Translations under genes and position numbers: made by a program
The notes under the pieces: generated by a model
What the model was told of the DNA's origin: nothing
The model's input: the letters and a program-made list of their open reading frames with translations, nothing else
Database searches by the model: none
Shown here: positions 1-11,736 of the stretch, piece by piece
Layout: every line of letters starts with the position of its first letter
Position numbering within the stretch: position 1 is the stretch's first letter
Origin: Allacma fusca
Taxonomy: Eukaryota; Arthropoda; Collembola; Symphypleona; Sminthuridae
Assembly (NCBI GenBank): GCA_947179485.1
Contig: OX359246.1
Location: 32,240,001-32,304,000 of the forward strand
DNA: 64,000 nt
Reading direction: 5' to 3'

Positions 1-146
1 ATTACGACAAATTAAAAAGTTCGCCCTTAAAAAATTCTGGAATAAATATTGCCCACGTAACATTTTTGTCTACTGTGAAATAGGAAAATAATAGCTGTGT
101 AAATAAAACAGTTAACAATCTCAAGATATATTTTGACACTCCAACA
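1..146 (+). promoter_or_regulatory. Proximal 5' flank of F-box gene A1
   Basis: These bases resemble the sequence just upstream of gene A3 (26750-26893) and, less closely, those of A2 and A4. Shared parts include a run around 'gataaattaaaaagttc', a 'gtgaaataggaaa' stretch and a 'cagttaacaatct' stretch that ends about 20 bases before the start codon. The block is the proximal end of a longer conserved upstream module, of which the rest lies outside the window. No TATA box or initiator was confidently identified. Confidence 0.4.
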
Positions 147-2277
147 ATGGATTTCGACGATTCCAGTGTCTGTGAAGCCGAATTCATACACGGGAACTTT
201 GAATCCAGTGTGACTGCCAATGATTTGGTAAAATTAGCTGCACAAATTTTAAACTTAAAATCTTAATTAGCTACAATAATAAAATTATAAAGTGCAATTG
301 ATTTATATTTCAGATTTTGGAGAGAATCTTGTACTTCATGACCTTCGATGATCTCTTGTCTAGTGCGCGGATCAATAAGCGATGGAATAAATTATCAAGG
401 TGGGAGCTTCGGAGGAACAGGAAATGTTTGGCAAAAATTGACAAGGACCGTCCCTGCCATTACTTGCTCCATCTGAAGGAACATTTTGAAGGAAACTCAG
501 TATTACCATTTCATGGGCTGTCCATAGGCTTTGTTGGCCATGGAAATTGCAAATGGATTGAAGACTACCGTATTTTGGAAAATACGGAATTTTGGAAGAC
601 TTTGCCCGTAAAGTACCTTAGAATCACCTTGGAGCAGTATACGCAATGTTTAGGAATGCAACTTATCAAATTATTGGTGAACCTGCGCTCACACGAGATA
701 CAAGAACTGGTTGTTTCAACTGAGTACTATACATTTGGTGATGTCCTAGATTTTTTTCACATTGAACCGAAAACACGGCATAATTTCTTACCCCAGCTGA
801 CCTCAATAAGCATACAGGATAAACAAGACGAAATGATTCTGCCCGAGCTGGTCGCAGGAGCACCATCTATTCAAAATATTTTCGGACACGTCCGTCCCCA
901 TCATCTATCCAAATTGATGGAATTGGGAAAGGCACATTTAATAACGGAATTTATTTGCGATCCTACAATTCCGACAGATGCAGACACTCTTTTGCAATTT
1001 GCAAAATTAAAACCAAAGCTACAACAGTTGACAATAGCAAACGAGTCAGCTGAAGAGGAGCCCTGGTCAACCATTACAGCAACTTTGTTAGAGTCTTGTA
1101 ATGACAGTTTAAAGGAGTTGGAAATTGGGCTTATGGATTTAATTTTGTTTGCATATTCGGGGAAACTAATTTCACCGAACTTGGAACACCTCATTATTAA
1201 TTTTAATGATAGACTGGATAAACAGCTAGGAATTTTTGTGATGCCTAAAATTAATTTTGATTTCGCATTTCCAAACTTGAAGTCCTGTAAATTTTCGGGA
1301 GGATCTGATCAATTTTCGTATTCTCACGAGCAATTAGAATTGATTCGGGCTGAATTGAGAAGCACCAATTTCCTCTGCTCGACAGTTAGACATGTGACGT
1401 TAAGTGACAACTGTTTTGATTTAGGGATAGAAAGTGAGTGCCGGTCTTTGGTCTCACTTTTCCCTAATGTGACCAGTTTCAAAATCGACAATTGTAGCCA
1501 ACCGGCTATTTATTTGAAGCATACTTTGGCCTTTTGGCAAGACTTAGAAAGTATTTGTATAAGCACAGTTGAATACCCTGCTCCTATAACAAATTTGGAT
1601 ATTTTATTTTGTGGGATTTCTAAAGAAGAATGGACATATTTTTGGTCCCTTGAAAAAACTATTCCAGGATTTCTTCAACAGGTTGAATTGGTACCTTCTG
1701 CTTGGTCCTTACTGCATTTGAAAAGTAAGACAATTGAATATATATAATTGTACAGACAATTAATATAAAAAAATTTAAGAATGAGTAGCAATTGCACGTA
1801 TTAACAAAGTTAAACTTTTAAGATAATTATTTTGTAAGTACTTCCTTTTATTATTTGTTGTAATTTGATGTGTGAAATATGAACTGTCTTTCAGATCTGA
1901 AGTCCTTGAAAATATCTGTCATCCATAATGACCGATGTCCCGTACCTAGACGTGAGGATTTTGTGCTTCTGTCTTCCCTAACAGGACATTTGATATTTTC
2001 AAAAATGTCGGAATTAAAGATTGACTTAGCCAGTTCAGACTGTCTGTCGAAAATAGAAAATTCTTGCTGTGAGTTGATTCATAAAATTTTGATGAAACCA
2101 TAAATATCTTGATGAAAAATGTTTAAAGAATGATGCCATGCTCGTATCTTTCCATGTAACTAAATACAAATAGGCTAATTTGAAATGTTTTATTTGACAA
2201 TTATTCCAGGTTTCACATTTGATGACTTAAGTGAATTCGCGACCATTTCCGAAATTAAAGGCAGACGTCAGTTATGA
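147..2277 (+). CDS. F-box/LRR-like protein, family A copy 1 (four exons)
   Basis: Predicted 577-aa protein from exons 147-227, 314-1724, 1895-2068 and 2210-2277, with GT-AG introns of 86, 170 and 141 bp. Exon 1 encodes a 27-residue acidic leader ending NDL and is followed in phase by ILERILYFMTFDDLLSSARI, so the F-box (about residues 24-66) is split by intron 1. The rest shows irregular leucine-rich repeats such as LPQLTSISI, LKELEIGL, FPNLKSCKF and LKSLKISVI. F-box proteins recruit substrates to SCF (Skp1-Cullin-F-box) ubiquitin ligases; that role is inferred from the family and the substrate is unknown. The small terminal exon encodes a conserved FTFDDL tail. The same structure with identical exon 3 and 4 lengths recurs in four more copies, which strongly supports the model. 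No frameshift or internal stop was found. Confidence 0.85.
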
Positions 2278-3251
2278 AGACATGAGAAAGTCATGGAATT
2301 CATTTAATTCCGTAATAAAATGAAACTTTTTTGTATTTCAAATTTTTGAGGTTTGGAGTAGTAGGAAATATTCAGAACAATTTTTGAGCACACAAATATC
2401 ATTAAAAAATTTTATGCTTGAATCTCCAAACTGAACCCATTGACATGGAAATATGGATCGCTAGACTCGAGACTCTGGAGTCAAATATTGATTTCCTATA
2501 ATATGGTGAATATCAATAATTATTCAATAATTATTAGATACAGTTTGGTCCATCATTTCATGACATTGGAAACTTGAAGCATGGTAAAGCTCCGGAGATT
2601 TCGCATATATTCTTCCCATAAAGTCCAAAGGAGATATTGTACGCTCAACTTATATGTTACACTTTGCAATGCTTGACTTGATTTACAGATGTAAAATATC
2701 GTCAACGCCAACGTTATAGGCTGCAGCAATATTAAGTAACAAATCCAACCTTGGCCGTGAAGCAGTGGAATGAAAGTTGAACATTGAATACGTATGCATG
2801 CATATGTACTGTACCTTTTTATTGTGTATCATTTCACTTCGCTCTGCCAGTGTCTTGTTGACTGGAAAGAGCGTGTTTGTAATTTTGTCTTTGAATGGAT
2901 TCATCATCTCATCCTGTGTATTCTGTTGAAGAATATTTTTTCCTAAACACCAACATGTGCTCATCCAAATACACGTATTTATATTAATTCACAATTTAAT
3001 TTTGACCACAATTATCCTTACAGCCAGGACTCTAAGTTAGGATAATTGCCTGAACTTTTGAACGTCACTTCAAAATTCCAAAATGTATTTTATTAAAATT
3101 CATGTTTACAACTATAGCAACAACGGGTATATTCTATGTGATAATATATTTTATAACTTTTTTTCAAAAACCGTTCGTATAAAACTGGAAGCACAGTGAG
3201 GATTAGATGTTTTATATTTGAAAAGAGGTTCCTAATAACTAGTACAGAAAT
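2278..3251. other. Intergenic 3' flank of A1 with a conserved exon-like relic
   Basis: The first 350 bases match the 3' flanks of A2, A3 and A4, with a shared landmark 'gagctccgg' near 2590. After that only the A4 flank (45770-46140) remains similar. A minus-strand open stretch inside is listed separately. Otherwise nothing recognisable. Confidence 0.5.
2815..2925 (-). pseudogene. Exon-like relic of an unidentified gene (copy 1)
   Basis: A minus-strand open stretch reads ...FPVNKTLAERSEMIHNKK and is bounded by an acceptor-like 'caacag' and a donor-like 'aaggtaca'. A homologous stretch after gene A4 (about 45985-46105) reads STVNKTLAERRQVIAQK with matching boundaries. The shared reading frame and splice-like edges suggest a former internal exon of a gene that was duplicated with the F-box unit. 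No start, stop or flanking exons could be assigned, and the family was not recognised. Confidence 0.3.
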
Positions 3252-3593
3252 ATATCGTCGCTGAAGAGGCATAATGGACTAAGTGCAATTTCGAATAGAA
3301 GCAAAATGGTCTACATGCCTTTTTCCTTAAAGGCAAAACGGAATAGTTGCAAGCTTTCCTGAAAGCAAAATGAACTACATGCAGTTTTCACTAAAAGCAA
3401 AATGGTCTACATGCGTGTATACTTTCATAATGTATGTAGACCATTTTGCTTTTAGACGAAATTGTACTTATTCCATTTTGCTTTTAAAACTTGATGCATC
3501 TATTCCATTTTGCATTTAGTAAAACTGCATGTAGACCATTTTGATTTTAATCCAAAATGCATGTATTCCATTTTGCCTCTTCAGCGACGATAT
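3252..3593. mobile_element. Fold-back DNA element with 19-bp perfect terminal inverted repeats
   Basis: Bases 3252-3270 are the exact reverse complement of 3575-3593. The 342-bp interior is nearly a complete inverted repeat made of variants of 'aagcaaaatggtctacatgc' on the left and their complements on the right, meeting near 3425. This is a non-coding fold-back or MITE-like element. A TA dinucleotide flanks both ends if the termini are trimmed to TCGTCGC...GCGACGA, which would suit a Tc1/mariner relative, but this is uncertain. Confidence 0.75.
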
Positions 3594-3776
3594 GATACTT
3601 TTTAAAACACTGCTATTAGCGCAAAATGAAGGTTAAATGCGCTACTTTTGCCTATTCAAAGATTTTTTATCAAATTCCATATGGACACTACTGTATTCAT
3701 AAAACCAGGCAAGACACGTTCTTTATTTGCAAACATAATTATTATAGTCGTCTGACACAACTCAAATTTCATGACA

Positions 3777-5172
3777 TTAAATCCACAAGTTACAGCTTAA
3801 CCAGGGCATTTTGACATTTGGGAAAATACGTCCGTAGCCAGGATTATTGATTATTGCATCGACAAGATCAGGGTTGAAGTAGTATCTGCCTCGGATATAA
3901 ATCAGTTTCACATTAACAAGCGAAGGGAACTCATCAATCTGAATGAACGCCTTAAAAGTCTCAAAAAATTGAAAATGGAGGACTTGTAAACTTTGTACAT
4001 TGGAAGCAATTATCCTGCTAAGTTTTTCAATATATTGAATTCCATAGAGATTGAAACCATTAGAAATTATAAGTTCTCTCAAAAATGGAGACACGTTTTC
4101 AATAAGGTGAACCTCTTCAGATCTAAGATCTCCGCCGATTTCCAATTTCTTAATCATTGAGACTCGGTTAAGGTCCACGAAATCTCGAACATGACCTGGA
4201 AATACCGGCATAAACCATTCCGTCATGGAAGGACAAGAAGCGAGTACCATTCTCAAACGCGAGGGCTTTTCAACGTAAAATATTGAAGTGTCCAGAGATT
4301 TTAAGTTTAAAAACTGCTTTCCTCCCAACACTTCTAACACATCCATCCATTCCAAGATATTTATCCCTTCAGTTTTTAAAAATTCAATTTTATCCACAGG
4401 AACAATTGGGAGGAATGTTTTGAGGATCTTATACCTATTTGACCAGTGAACCTGGGAAAAATTCAGGATAACACTTTTTACATTTATTCTTTCGAAGATT
4501 TCCGGAAGAAGCTGAAAAGTTCTTTGCTTAGTCTTCTGCCTTGTTTTGACTTTCTTATTAAAGATATGGAAGTGAGTGTCGGAGAAGCCGAACTTGACAC
4601 CATTGAAGGGATGGTTGTTGTTCAAAATTGGGTTGTCAATTAATTCTATCAGGCTCTCAAGACTTCTGATCCCATCTATGGAAGCAAATCGGAGGAAAGT
4701 TCCCCGATGACGTCGGAGAATCTCTCTCGAAACAGCATTCCAGTTTTTACAAACTAACGAACAGGAAAGAAGATCTGAATCCGACAAGTGTTTGAAAATT
4801 TCAAAGACGAGCTGAAAATATTTCTCAAAATATCAGGCAATTCCGTAATTTCGTTCTCTTTTTTGTTTTCATAACAGACCAATTCTTACCAGAGGGTTAG
4901 ACAAAATATTGCTTTTGAAAAAAGCTGATTCCTGGAGCTCCTATAAAGCAAACACTTGATTAAATCAATCTATTTCTTAAGATTCTCAGATTCAGATTCT
5001 CTTACAAAAACTCGCTACAAGTTGGAAGCCTTATTTTTGAATTGCAATATATTGTGTTTGCAAATTAAATGACAGTCTGTTTCCATAAAACAAGTCTCAC
5101 CTCTATTTCTGCAGGGCAGGCTTGAGCCCAAGTTGGGGTAGCTTTCTTTTGTCGTTTTGCTTTTTTGGGCAT
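3777..5172 (-). CDS. F-box protein, family B copy 1 (three exons)
   Basis: Predicted 385-aa protein on the minus strand from exons 5172-5101, 4940-4890 and 4811-3777. The first exon encodes a basic 24-residue leader starting MPKKAKRQKK, the second encodes 17 residues ending ILSNPL, and the third begins LVFEIFKHLSDSDLLSCSLV. The F-box (about residues 38-80) is thus completed only after splicing. The remainder has leucine-rich segments (LRELII, LQVLHF, LVNVKLIYI) and ends IFPNVKMPW plus a short tail. Introns have GT donors and AG acceptors, and the same exon structure is seen at 48691-50081, which supports it. The gene is convergent with A1. It probably acts as an SCF substrate adaptor; the target is unknown. 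Confidence 0.8.
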
Positions 5173-6181
5173 CTTGACAATACTTCATGTGGGAGCAGTT
5201 TTTCAATTACGTGATGGACAGACCGGTATTTTATTCTTCAGATTTCACTTTGCTCTGAATGGATATTTGTAAGAACTTCAAAACTTTTCTTTGCTGCGGA
5301 ATATTTCGTATCTGCCGGATAGAAAGGCACATTGATTAAACGTACAAATAAATTTGCACAGGGAAAGCCTACCAGAAACTCTACCTGCGTTTACAATCGT
5401 GGTGACTTCTTCATGTAAGTCTAGAAAGAATACTACATCTGAAAAAATAGCTCCAACTTTTTTAAATTTTGCTTCATCATTGTCGCTCCTCTGGCCGAAA
5501 TAATGTTTGATGAAAAAAAAAACAAATTAATGCATCCCCAAGATATTCAGTACAGGGTAAGTTGAAATATTTTCACGAACATCGCAGTCCGCCAGAGAAA
5601 AAGAATTTCAGGGTTTTTTACATCAAATTGTAAATGATTCAAACAGGCACAAAATCAAACGGGACAGGAAATTATTTTTACTCTGTATTTGCTGAATGCC
5701 TGGTTGATACTGACTGGGTGCAAAGGATTGTAAACGTGATGAATGGAATAGGAATTTATAAGGTAATATGTAATTACACATGACGTTACATGTGCTTATA
5801 TTATTACAATAGGATTCTCATTTTTTTCACACGATACAAGCTCAGCAACTCGCAAGAGTTCGTGTTCCTCCCCCTTTTCTTGTCTCATCCTGTTCCAACC
5901 TGCACACAAGTTCATTCCTGTCTTGTGTTTATAATTTTATAGTATATGCAGGAGTCGCTAATAATATTGAACACTGTTATTACTCCTTACAATTAGATTT
6001 TTGCTTTTTAATATTCCACAAATACTGTTATTTCCGATACGTTACTGCTGCGCATTATGTCATTTCAAATTCCCATGACATGAGATAATTTAACTTAAAT
6101 TGAGTAACTATATTGATTACAAGCACTTATTTTTATTTTAGCAATTAAATTTGAACCACCTACTGTTTTGATTGTTTTATA
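5173..6181. other. Upstream region of B1, no gene seen
   Basis: The first 200 bases resemble the region upstream of B2 (50082-50290), sharing an element around 'ctgccggatag', so part is likely the B-family promoter. Around 5640 there is a further similarity to 56136-56210 ('gtaaatgattcaaac'). No open frame with support was found. Confidence 0.4.
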
Positions 6182-6189
6182 CTCATTTC

Positions 6190-7031
6190 CAGAGAGGATG
6201 TGGAAAATACTTGAAATGTATTATTAAAATAAAAAATACAAATACATTATTCCTGAAATATTAAAATACAAATCTAAAATACAAATACCAGGAGTAACTT
6301 TGTTAAGAGACAAAATAAAATACTTTGCTTCCAGCTAAAACTGAAAAAACGAAATGAAAATACAGTATTCGAAATACAAAATACATTATTGAAAATACTC
6401 TCAAACTTATCTCGAAGTATGTCTGAGATTTATCAGTATCTGAAGTTTATTCTCTCAAAGTAACCAGGGGAATTTGGCCAAAAAATTCATTATATAATTA
6501 TTAAGCAAACGTAAGGTAACATATACGTGATTAGTGGTGTGCATTTGTGTGGATCAAAGTACAATAACATGACCCTAGATACAAAATATGTTTCCTTAAA
6601 ACGAATTGCCTTTTTGCGTAAATAATTTATTTACGCATTTTAAGCACGGTGAACTAATTTAACTTTATCACGTATGTATGTACATTGAACCTTTTATATT
6701 TATATACTAAGTTAGTACTTCAAACCAGGCAAAAACGTTTACAAAAATTGGCTTCAAATTATTTTAAATTAGTGCTTTTACATTTAAAATAATAATTTGA
6801 AAATGATTTAAAGACAACCTTGACAGTTGTCAGAGCTATGTATTTTGAAATTATATTTTGTATTTGAAATACGGGGTTTACAGACGTTACAAGATAAATA
6901 AATAGAAAATATTGTCACGTTCGCAGATCTTTAAAATACAAAATACAATCGAAATTTTGGTGCCAATAAAATACAAAATGTATTTCAAATACGATTTGAA
7001 ATACATTATTTCAAAATATTCCACACCTCTG
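6190..7031. mobile_element. Non-autonomous hAT-type element rich in AAATAC motifs
   Basis: The ends are inverted: cagagaggatgtggaaaata on the left against the complement of the right end, cagaggtgtggaatatttt. They are flanked by an 8-bp direct repeat with one mismatch, ctcatttc (6182-6189) and ctaatttc (7032-7039). The interior holds many copies of 'aaatacaaaatac' and its complement. An 8-bp target duplication with CAG-type ends is characteristic of hAT transposons. No transposase is present. Confidence 0.75.
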
Positions 7032-7039
7032 CTAATTTC

Positions 7040-7788
7040 TAGCGTGTACACAGTCTGTTTATTGTTCAGATCGTATTATTTCAAGCAATTCAAGCTGCAA
7101 ATGCTTGCTCAGTCTTTAGTCTGTAATATCTGATTTCAGCCACCAGGTAAGGTTAGGTTGGATTAACATTTTTTAAATAGTTTCTCATATAATATTGTAT
7201 TTTAAACAAAATTTGAGTACTTTTTAAAATTATTAATAGGCAAATAAGCAATTCCAGGATTGGACAATTGAAAATGCTATGACATTTTGGGTGTTTTCAA
7301 TTCATGGCATTTTCGGCATCCATGGCATTTTGGCATAATCCACGTAGGGCAGACAATTTTTGGCATATTCAATTATTTTTTGGAATACTTCCGCCTCGAC
7401 ACAATCCATTACTTTGTTTAGAAAGATAAATCTCCTTATCCCGTGCATTCGATGCATGCTTTGTTAGAACTTATGCAAACACCTGTATAAGTGCATACAT
7501 GATATTTCATTAATTGGAGCGTGTCTCGATTCATTTTACTGGAATTAATATTGTCAGTATCTTAAATTTTGTCTCGTTAACCTGGTTTGAATTTGAAATT
7601 TAATCACGGTGCCTCGAGTTAATGACAATTTTGGCTTCATTTGTAAAAACCAATAATTAATAACGGAATAACTATTGTCATAACAAGTAGTTGAAGCAGA
7701 TGTTGAGAATACTTTTGAAATAGATGAAGACAACACAGGGGAAGCAATGATGCAGGAAAACTAAGTTTTCAAATTTTAATGATTTCAG
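7040..7788. other. Intergenic, low-information sequence
   Basis: AT-rich spacer. Near 7275-7340 there are several degenerate repeats of 'catggcattttggcat', possibly a short tandem or an old element end. No coding evidence. Confidence 0.4.
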
Positions 7789-7792
7789 TTAA

Positions 7793-9898
7793 CCCGTTGC
7801 CTCCCAACCTAAATTAGTTACATATATTCCCAAGGTATGGACAGCCTGTCCAATGGAATTTTCCATGCAAGGGTCCATCAACAAAGTTACAAAGGAGTTG
7901 TCACATGCAGTAACCCAATTTCCTCCAGGCTGCTTTGAAAACTGAAACACCCTTCCACAAATTCCCCGTGTAACCCAATAGGTCAACCATCAGGTCAACT
8001 AGGTTGACCTGAGGTCAGTTAGTAGATCGTCTGGACCAGTGCTCAGCACGGGTATGGGTAATACTCGGGTAAACGGGTACGGGTATGGGTACTACCCGGA
8101 TACCAATTTTGTGTACCCGATCAATTTTGGGTACTACCCGGGTACACTTTGGTAAATAAAAATTTCGGGTATGGATACGGGTATGGGTACGGGTACACGG
8201 ATTTCAAAATGGGCATATACCCACCGGGTACGGGTATAATGGGGTCATTTACTATCGTACCCACGACTATTGTACCCTATTGAGTATTTGGATACACTGA
8301 GAACTGAGACATTTTAATGAATTTTATACTATAATGCCCGTACGTTGGAAACTTCTGGGCTTATTTTTGGTCTTTCTGAATACTTATAGCTTAGTGTTAA
8401 TACTATTTTAACCCTAAAACATACAGTAAATGTATTTTAGACTGTAGCTAAAATATATGTGTTTAGGGAAACAGGTTTTAGGATGTATAAATGAATAAAC
8501 ACAAACGAGGAATAATAACAAAATAGAAGAGGAGAATAGGATTCAGCAAAAATTTGTACGGTTGGTAATATTTTGTTAAATCTGCAAGTATGCAAGTTAA
8601 TTTTATTTCTAATCAAAAACGCTTCTAGTGTTTCTAATCTTCAATGAAAATATACAAAATCAAATACCGCTCTAGCTAGTCAAAATTACACACTAACAAT
8701 AAGCTGTCATACATTATTATACATAACATACTATATACTACATTTAGAGAAATCTGGATATAAAGTACCCGAGTACGATTACGGGTACGACACTGAGATA
8801 CCCGCGTATGGGTACAATTTTCGAGTATTTTTCGGGTACGGGTACAATGCGGGTACAGGTACATATTTTGAGATTACATTGCGGGTACGGGTATGAAAAA
8901 TTTGTACCCGGATACTTGGGTATGGGTACGGGTATAGATACCAGATATTACAATACCCGCACTTCGGGTACGGATACGGGTACAGGTACCGATTTTTCGT
9001 ACCCATGCCGAGCACTGGTCTGGACGAAACGTTTTGATAACCCCGCTGTATTCAACCTAAAAATGGTTAGATTGGGCCACTTTTTTGCTAATGACTGACG
9101 CGACCTTTACAGGTCAACTTGGGTCAAATAAGGTTAGACAGTGTAACTGACGAATAATGTCTGCTTTCCCCTCCAAACATATCCTCATTCAAGACCGTGA
9201 TCCTGGATGTCAACTAGGTTATCAGGAGGTCAAACACTACATGGAAAATAAATCGGAAACAAATACCGAGTTTTGCCAAAACTAATTGTAGTGGAAACCT
9301 AAACAAGGTACAAGAAGTGTATTGTGACCTGTAGAGAAAAAAACGAGTATGATGAGGTCAACGTCAAAATCGTCATTTTATAGCGTGGTGCCTCTCAATA
9401 ATTGTCAATACGACACAATTACCACCAGTGCCTCCTATAAATAAAACTGAAACTCTCAGATGGCTTTTATTTGGGAGAATTCCACTCGTTTTTATCGTGA
9501 CCTCAAGTTGACCTATGTGACCTGCAAAGGTGATAGGGACAATCTTTGGTATCCCTGCTACACATGTGTACCACTTTGAGCCTTCCCAGTGGCTTCAAAA
9601 TAATAGAAATTGCCTTTTCATTTCGTAGAAATATTTTGATGGCCCCTATGCAATTGCATGGACCGCTTATCTAGCATTGAAAATGGCGGAAATATAAGGA
9701 TTTTAATTTTTTATAATTTTATTGCGGCTTTGTTTATGAACCTGGAATGTTGAAAATTTTTAAAACAGCAGAAAACACTTCCGGAAACGAATATATTTTT
9801 TTTCAAATCTGTAGGTTTAACTGGAGTTTAAAAAAATAATAGTATTCCTCAAATTTTTCCATTTTGGACAGGCTGGACATAGGTTGGGAGCAGTAGGG
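7793..9898. mobile_element. piggyBac-like non-autonomous element (TTAA flanks) with a nested hAT insertion
   Basis: The left end TTAA|CCCGTTGCCTCCCAACC and the complement of the right end TTAA|CCCTACTGCTCCCAACC are inverted copies. Both ends also carry a subterminal 'ggacagcctgtcca' or its near complement. TTAA targets (7789-7792 and 9899-9902) followed by CCC are the signature of the piggyBac superfamily. The interior has scattered 'aggtcaac' motifs and no transposase. Removing the nested element at 8037-9017 and one 8-bp duplication leaves about 1.1 kb. Confidence 0.75.
8037..9017. mobile_element. hAT-type element with GGGTA motif arrays
   Basis: Flanked by an exact 8-bp duplication gtctggac (8029-8036 and 9018-9025). 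The termini are inverted: cagtgctcagcacgggta on the left against the complement of the right end, cagtgctcggcatgggta. About 150-250 bases at each end consist of 'gggtacgggtat' variants, pointing inward on both sides. It belongs to the same family as 22365-24754. It is inserted in the piggyBac-like element. Apparent open frames through it are products of the repeat. Confidence 0.85.
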
Positions 9899-9902
9899 TT
9901 AA

Positions 9903-11736
9903 TTCATTCTGTAAAATGCATATTTTTGAATGAAGTTTGATATTTCAAAAAAAAATCTTCAAACAAGAAAGGCAAATCCAGTTACTTACAAATATTCGAG
10001 TATGCCCTAAATGTCTGTCAAAAATGCCGGGCATTTTGACAGTTGTGCATTTTCAGGGCAATTTCAAGCGGGCAGGCATAAAACGTGAGCTATTTGATGA
10101 CGCACAAGCAGATGCGCAGACAACCAGATATAAAAACGATAACAATGAGGAACTTCATTTCACGCCGCCCCAACAAAATGTAACACATAAAATAGAAATA
10201 ATACAGAATATGAGGACGCGGAGTCATCTTTGCAGCCTTTCATAAATAATGACAATGTGTACATACGTATGTATATATTACGTCTTGCACCAACAAAATA
10301 TAATTTCATTTAATCCGAAATTCTTTTCACACTACCCGGGTCCATGTCAACACGCGACTTTCGAATGGAAGTACGTTGATTACGGATCGCCCCATTTATG
10401 ACGACTCTCTTCCTGATCAAGTATCAACAAAGAATCTTTCAATTCCCTGGCCTTCAGGAAATTGGAACCTTTCAAGTAGGCTTTCATGAGATCAGCTTGA
10501 CGGTCCACATAAAAACATTTCCTGGAGGATTTACGGATGTGATCTAGACACAATTGTGAGGTAGGGATGCCAGCGGTCCGGTCTAGTCTTTTCTGACCAG
10601 ACCATACCCAAAATTCTGGTATGTACACATTAATTTAAACATGTGCCCATCGACATGTGAATGTTTTTATTTACTGTCACTTTGTAAGTTACTTGCATAT
10701 AATTTAACTTCATGCGTACATTTTTGTGCACATTTCTCTTTTATTAAAATAATGAATAACATCCGGGTGGCGTGTGTGCGTCAGTCCGCCCGTCACGATT
10801 TTTACGTAGTTATTAGGAGAATGGCTTCTGTAGGTGATTATTTGAACAACTATTGCTTGTTTAGGTAATTATTCGGACAATGAGGGTGAAGCCCCCTGGT
10901 AATCACAAAAGAACTACACAATCAGTAGGCTGTTACGGGGTTAGGTTTTGCTAAATGAGTATGAACTATCCTGCGTATTATCTGTTTTTAAGACCGAAGT
11001 TCTGTATTAGGATTGTCGGGGAGTCCGTGACATCCTGTTCCCATAACAGTCTCTGTTACAAATTATTATTTTTTACGTTTTACCACTATTTCCTAACATC
11101 CCTCCCTTCCTTCATATTGTAAATTAATCACAACGGGCGGTAACGTTATCTCAAGCTAGTGATTGAGCCAAGCAATTGTATATTTCCTGATTGAAAAATG
11201 CAATAATTCATGTATTTATAAGTACAAGTAAATGGTTAAATGTTTCATTGGAATGTAAAGCAATATTTATTCCACGGAAAATATTTTCCTCTTAAAGGTG
11301 TATTTAGGACAAATTAATATCCCGGGTGTAATCTTAGAGCATTTCCTACCCGTAGGACTCATAGCGCAAAGAGCGAGTAAAAAGCATACTCAACAATTTT
11401 CCCAAAACGATTACTACTAACTTTGTGTATGCTTGGAACCAGAATACAATATTTATTGTAAGGATTGTTGCACATGCCATTGTGGAGGCTTCCATTGTTT
11501 TAATACTAATTTGAGCCTGTTCCTCAGATTTTAAGCTAAAAACGCATTTTTCCCCGAACCCAATTAAAATTACGGCATTAAAATATACGGCGCTGAAAAA
11601 TTTGTATTAGGTTCAATTCAAGTGAACATGGCAATGTCCCAAGCAGTTTGACAATTTAGCCATTTACATTAACACTAAATACAGGATTCAAGCCTTGCTA
11701 TTTAAAACTAAGAATATTCCTGAGATTACATCTACA
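9903..11736. other. 5' flank of receptor gene IR1
   Basis: From about 10340 this flank matches the flank of IR2 (18460-20234), with different insertions in each. An exon-like relic lies on the minus strand at 10380-10560. An upstream ATG at 11628 opens a 7-codon frame ending at 11651, out of frame with IR1; the IR2 counterpart is also a short upstream frame. A 'tagggatgcc' string at 10571 resembles the end of the hAT element at 51454. Confidence 0.45.
10380..10560 (-). pseudogene. Exon-like relic of an unidentified gene (upstream of IR1)
   Basis: The minus-strand frame contains LDHIRKSSRKCFYVDRQADL followed by MKAYLKGSNFLKARELKDS. The duplicated block upstream of IR2 (about 18545-18695) keeps the frame: LDHIRKSSRKRFYLDSQAVL and IKAYLKDSNFLKAMELEDS. 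A 'tctag' acceptor-like site precedes both. Conservation of the frame suggests a former coding exon, but the flanks differ, no complete gene is visible and the family was not recognised. Confidence 0.3.

Noticed and set aside
3261..3270. CTGAAGAGGC in the fold-back element as another hammerhead core
   Set aside because: It fits CUGANGA, but no stem II and no GAAA with a matching stem III follow.
8779..9098. Tyrosine/glycine/threonine-rich open frames
   Set aside because: They are translations of the GGGTA motif arrays inside a hAT-type element.
11695..11736. Extension of the IR1 coding region upstream of the ATG
   Set aside because: The frame is open but lacks an ATG, and the signal-peptide-like start begins at 11737. 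An upstream coding exon remains possible but was not seen.
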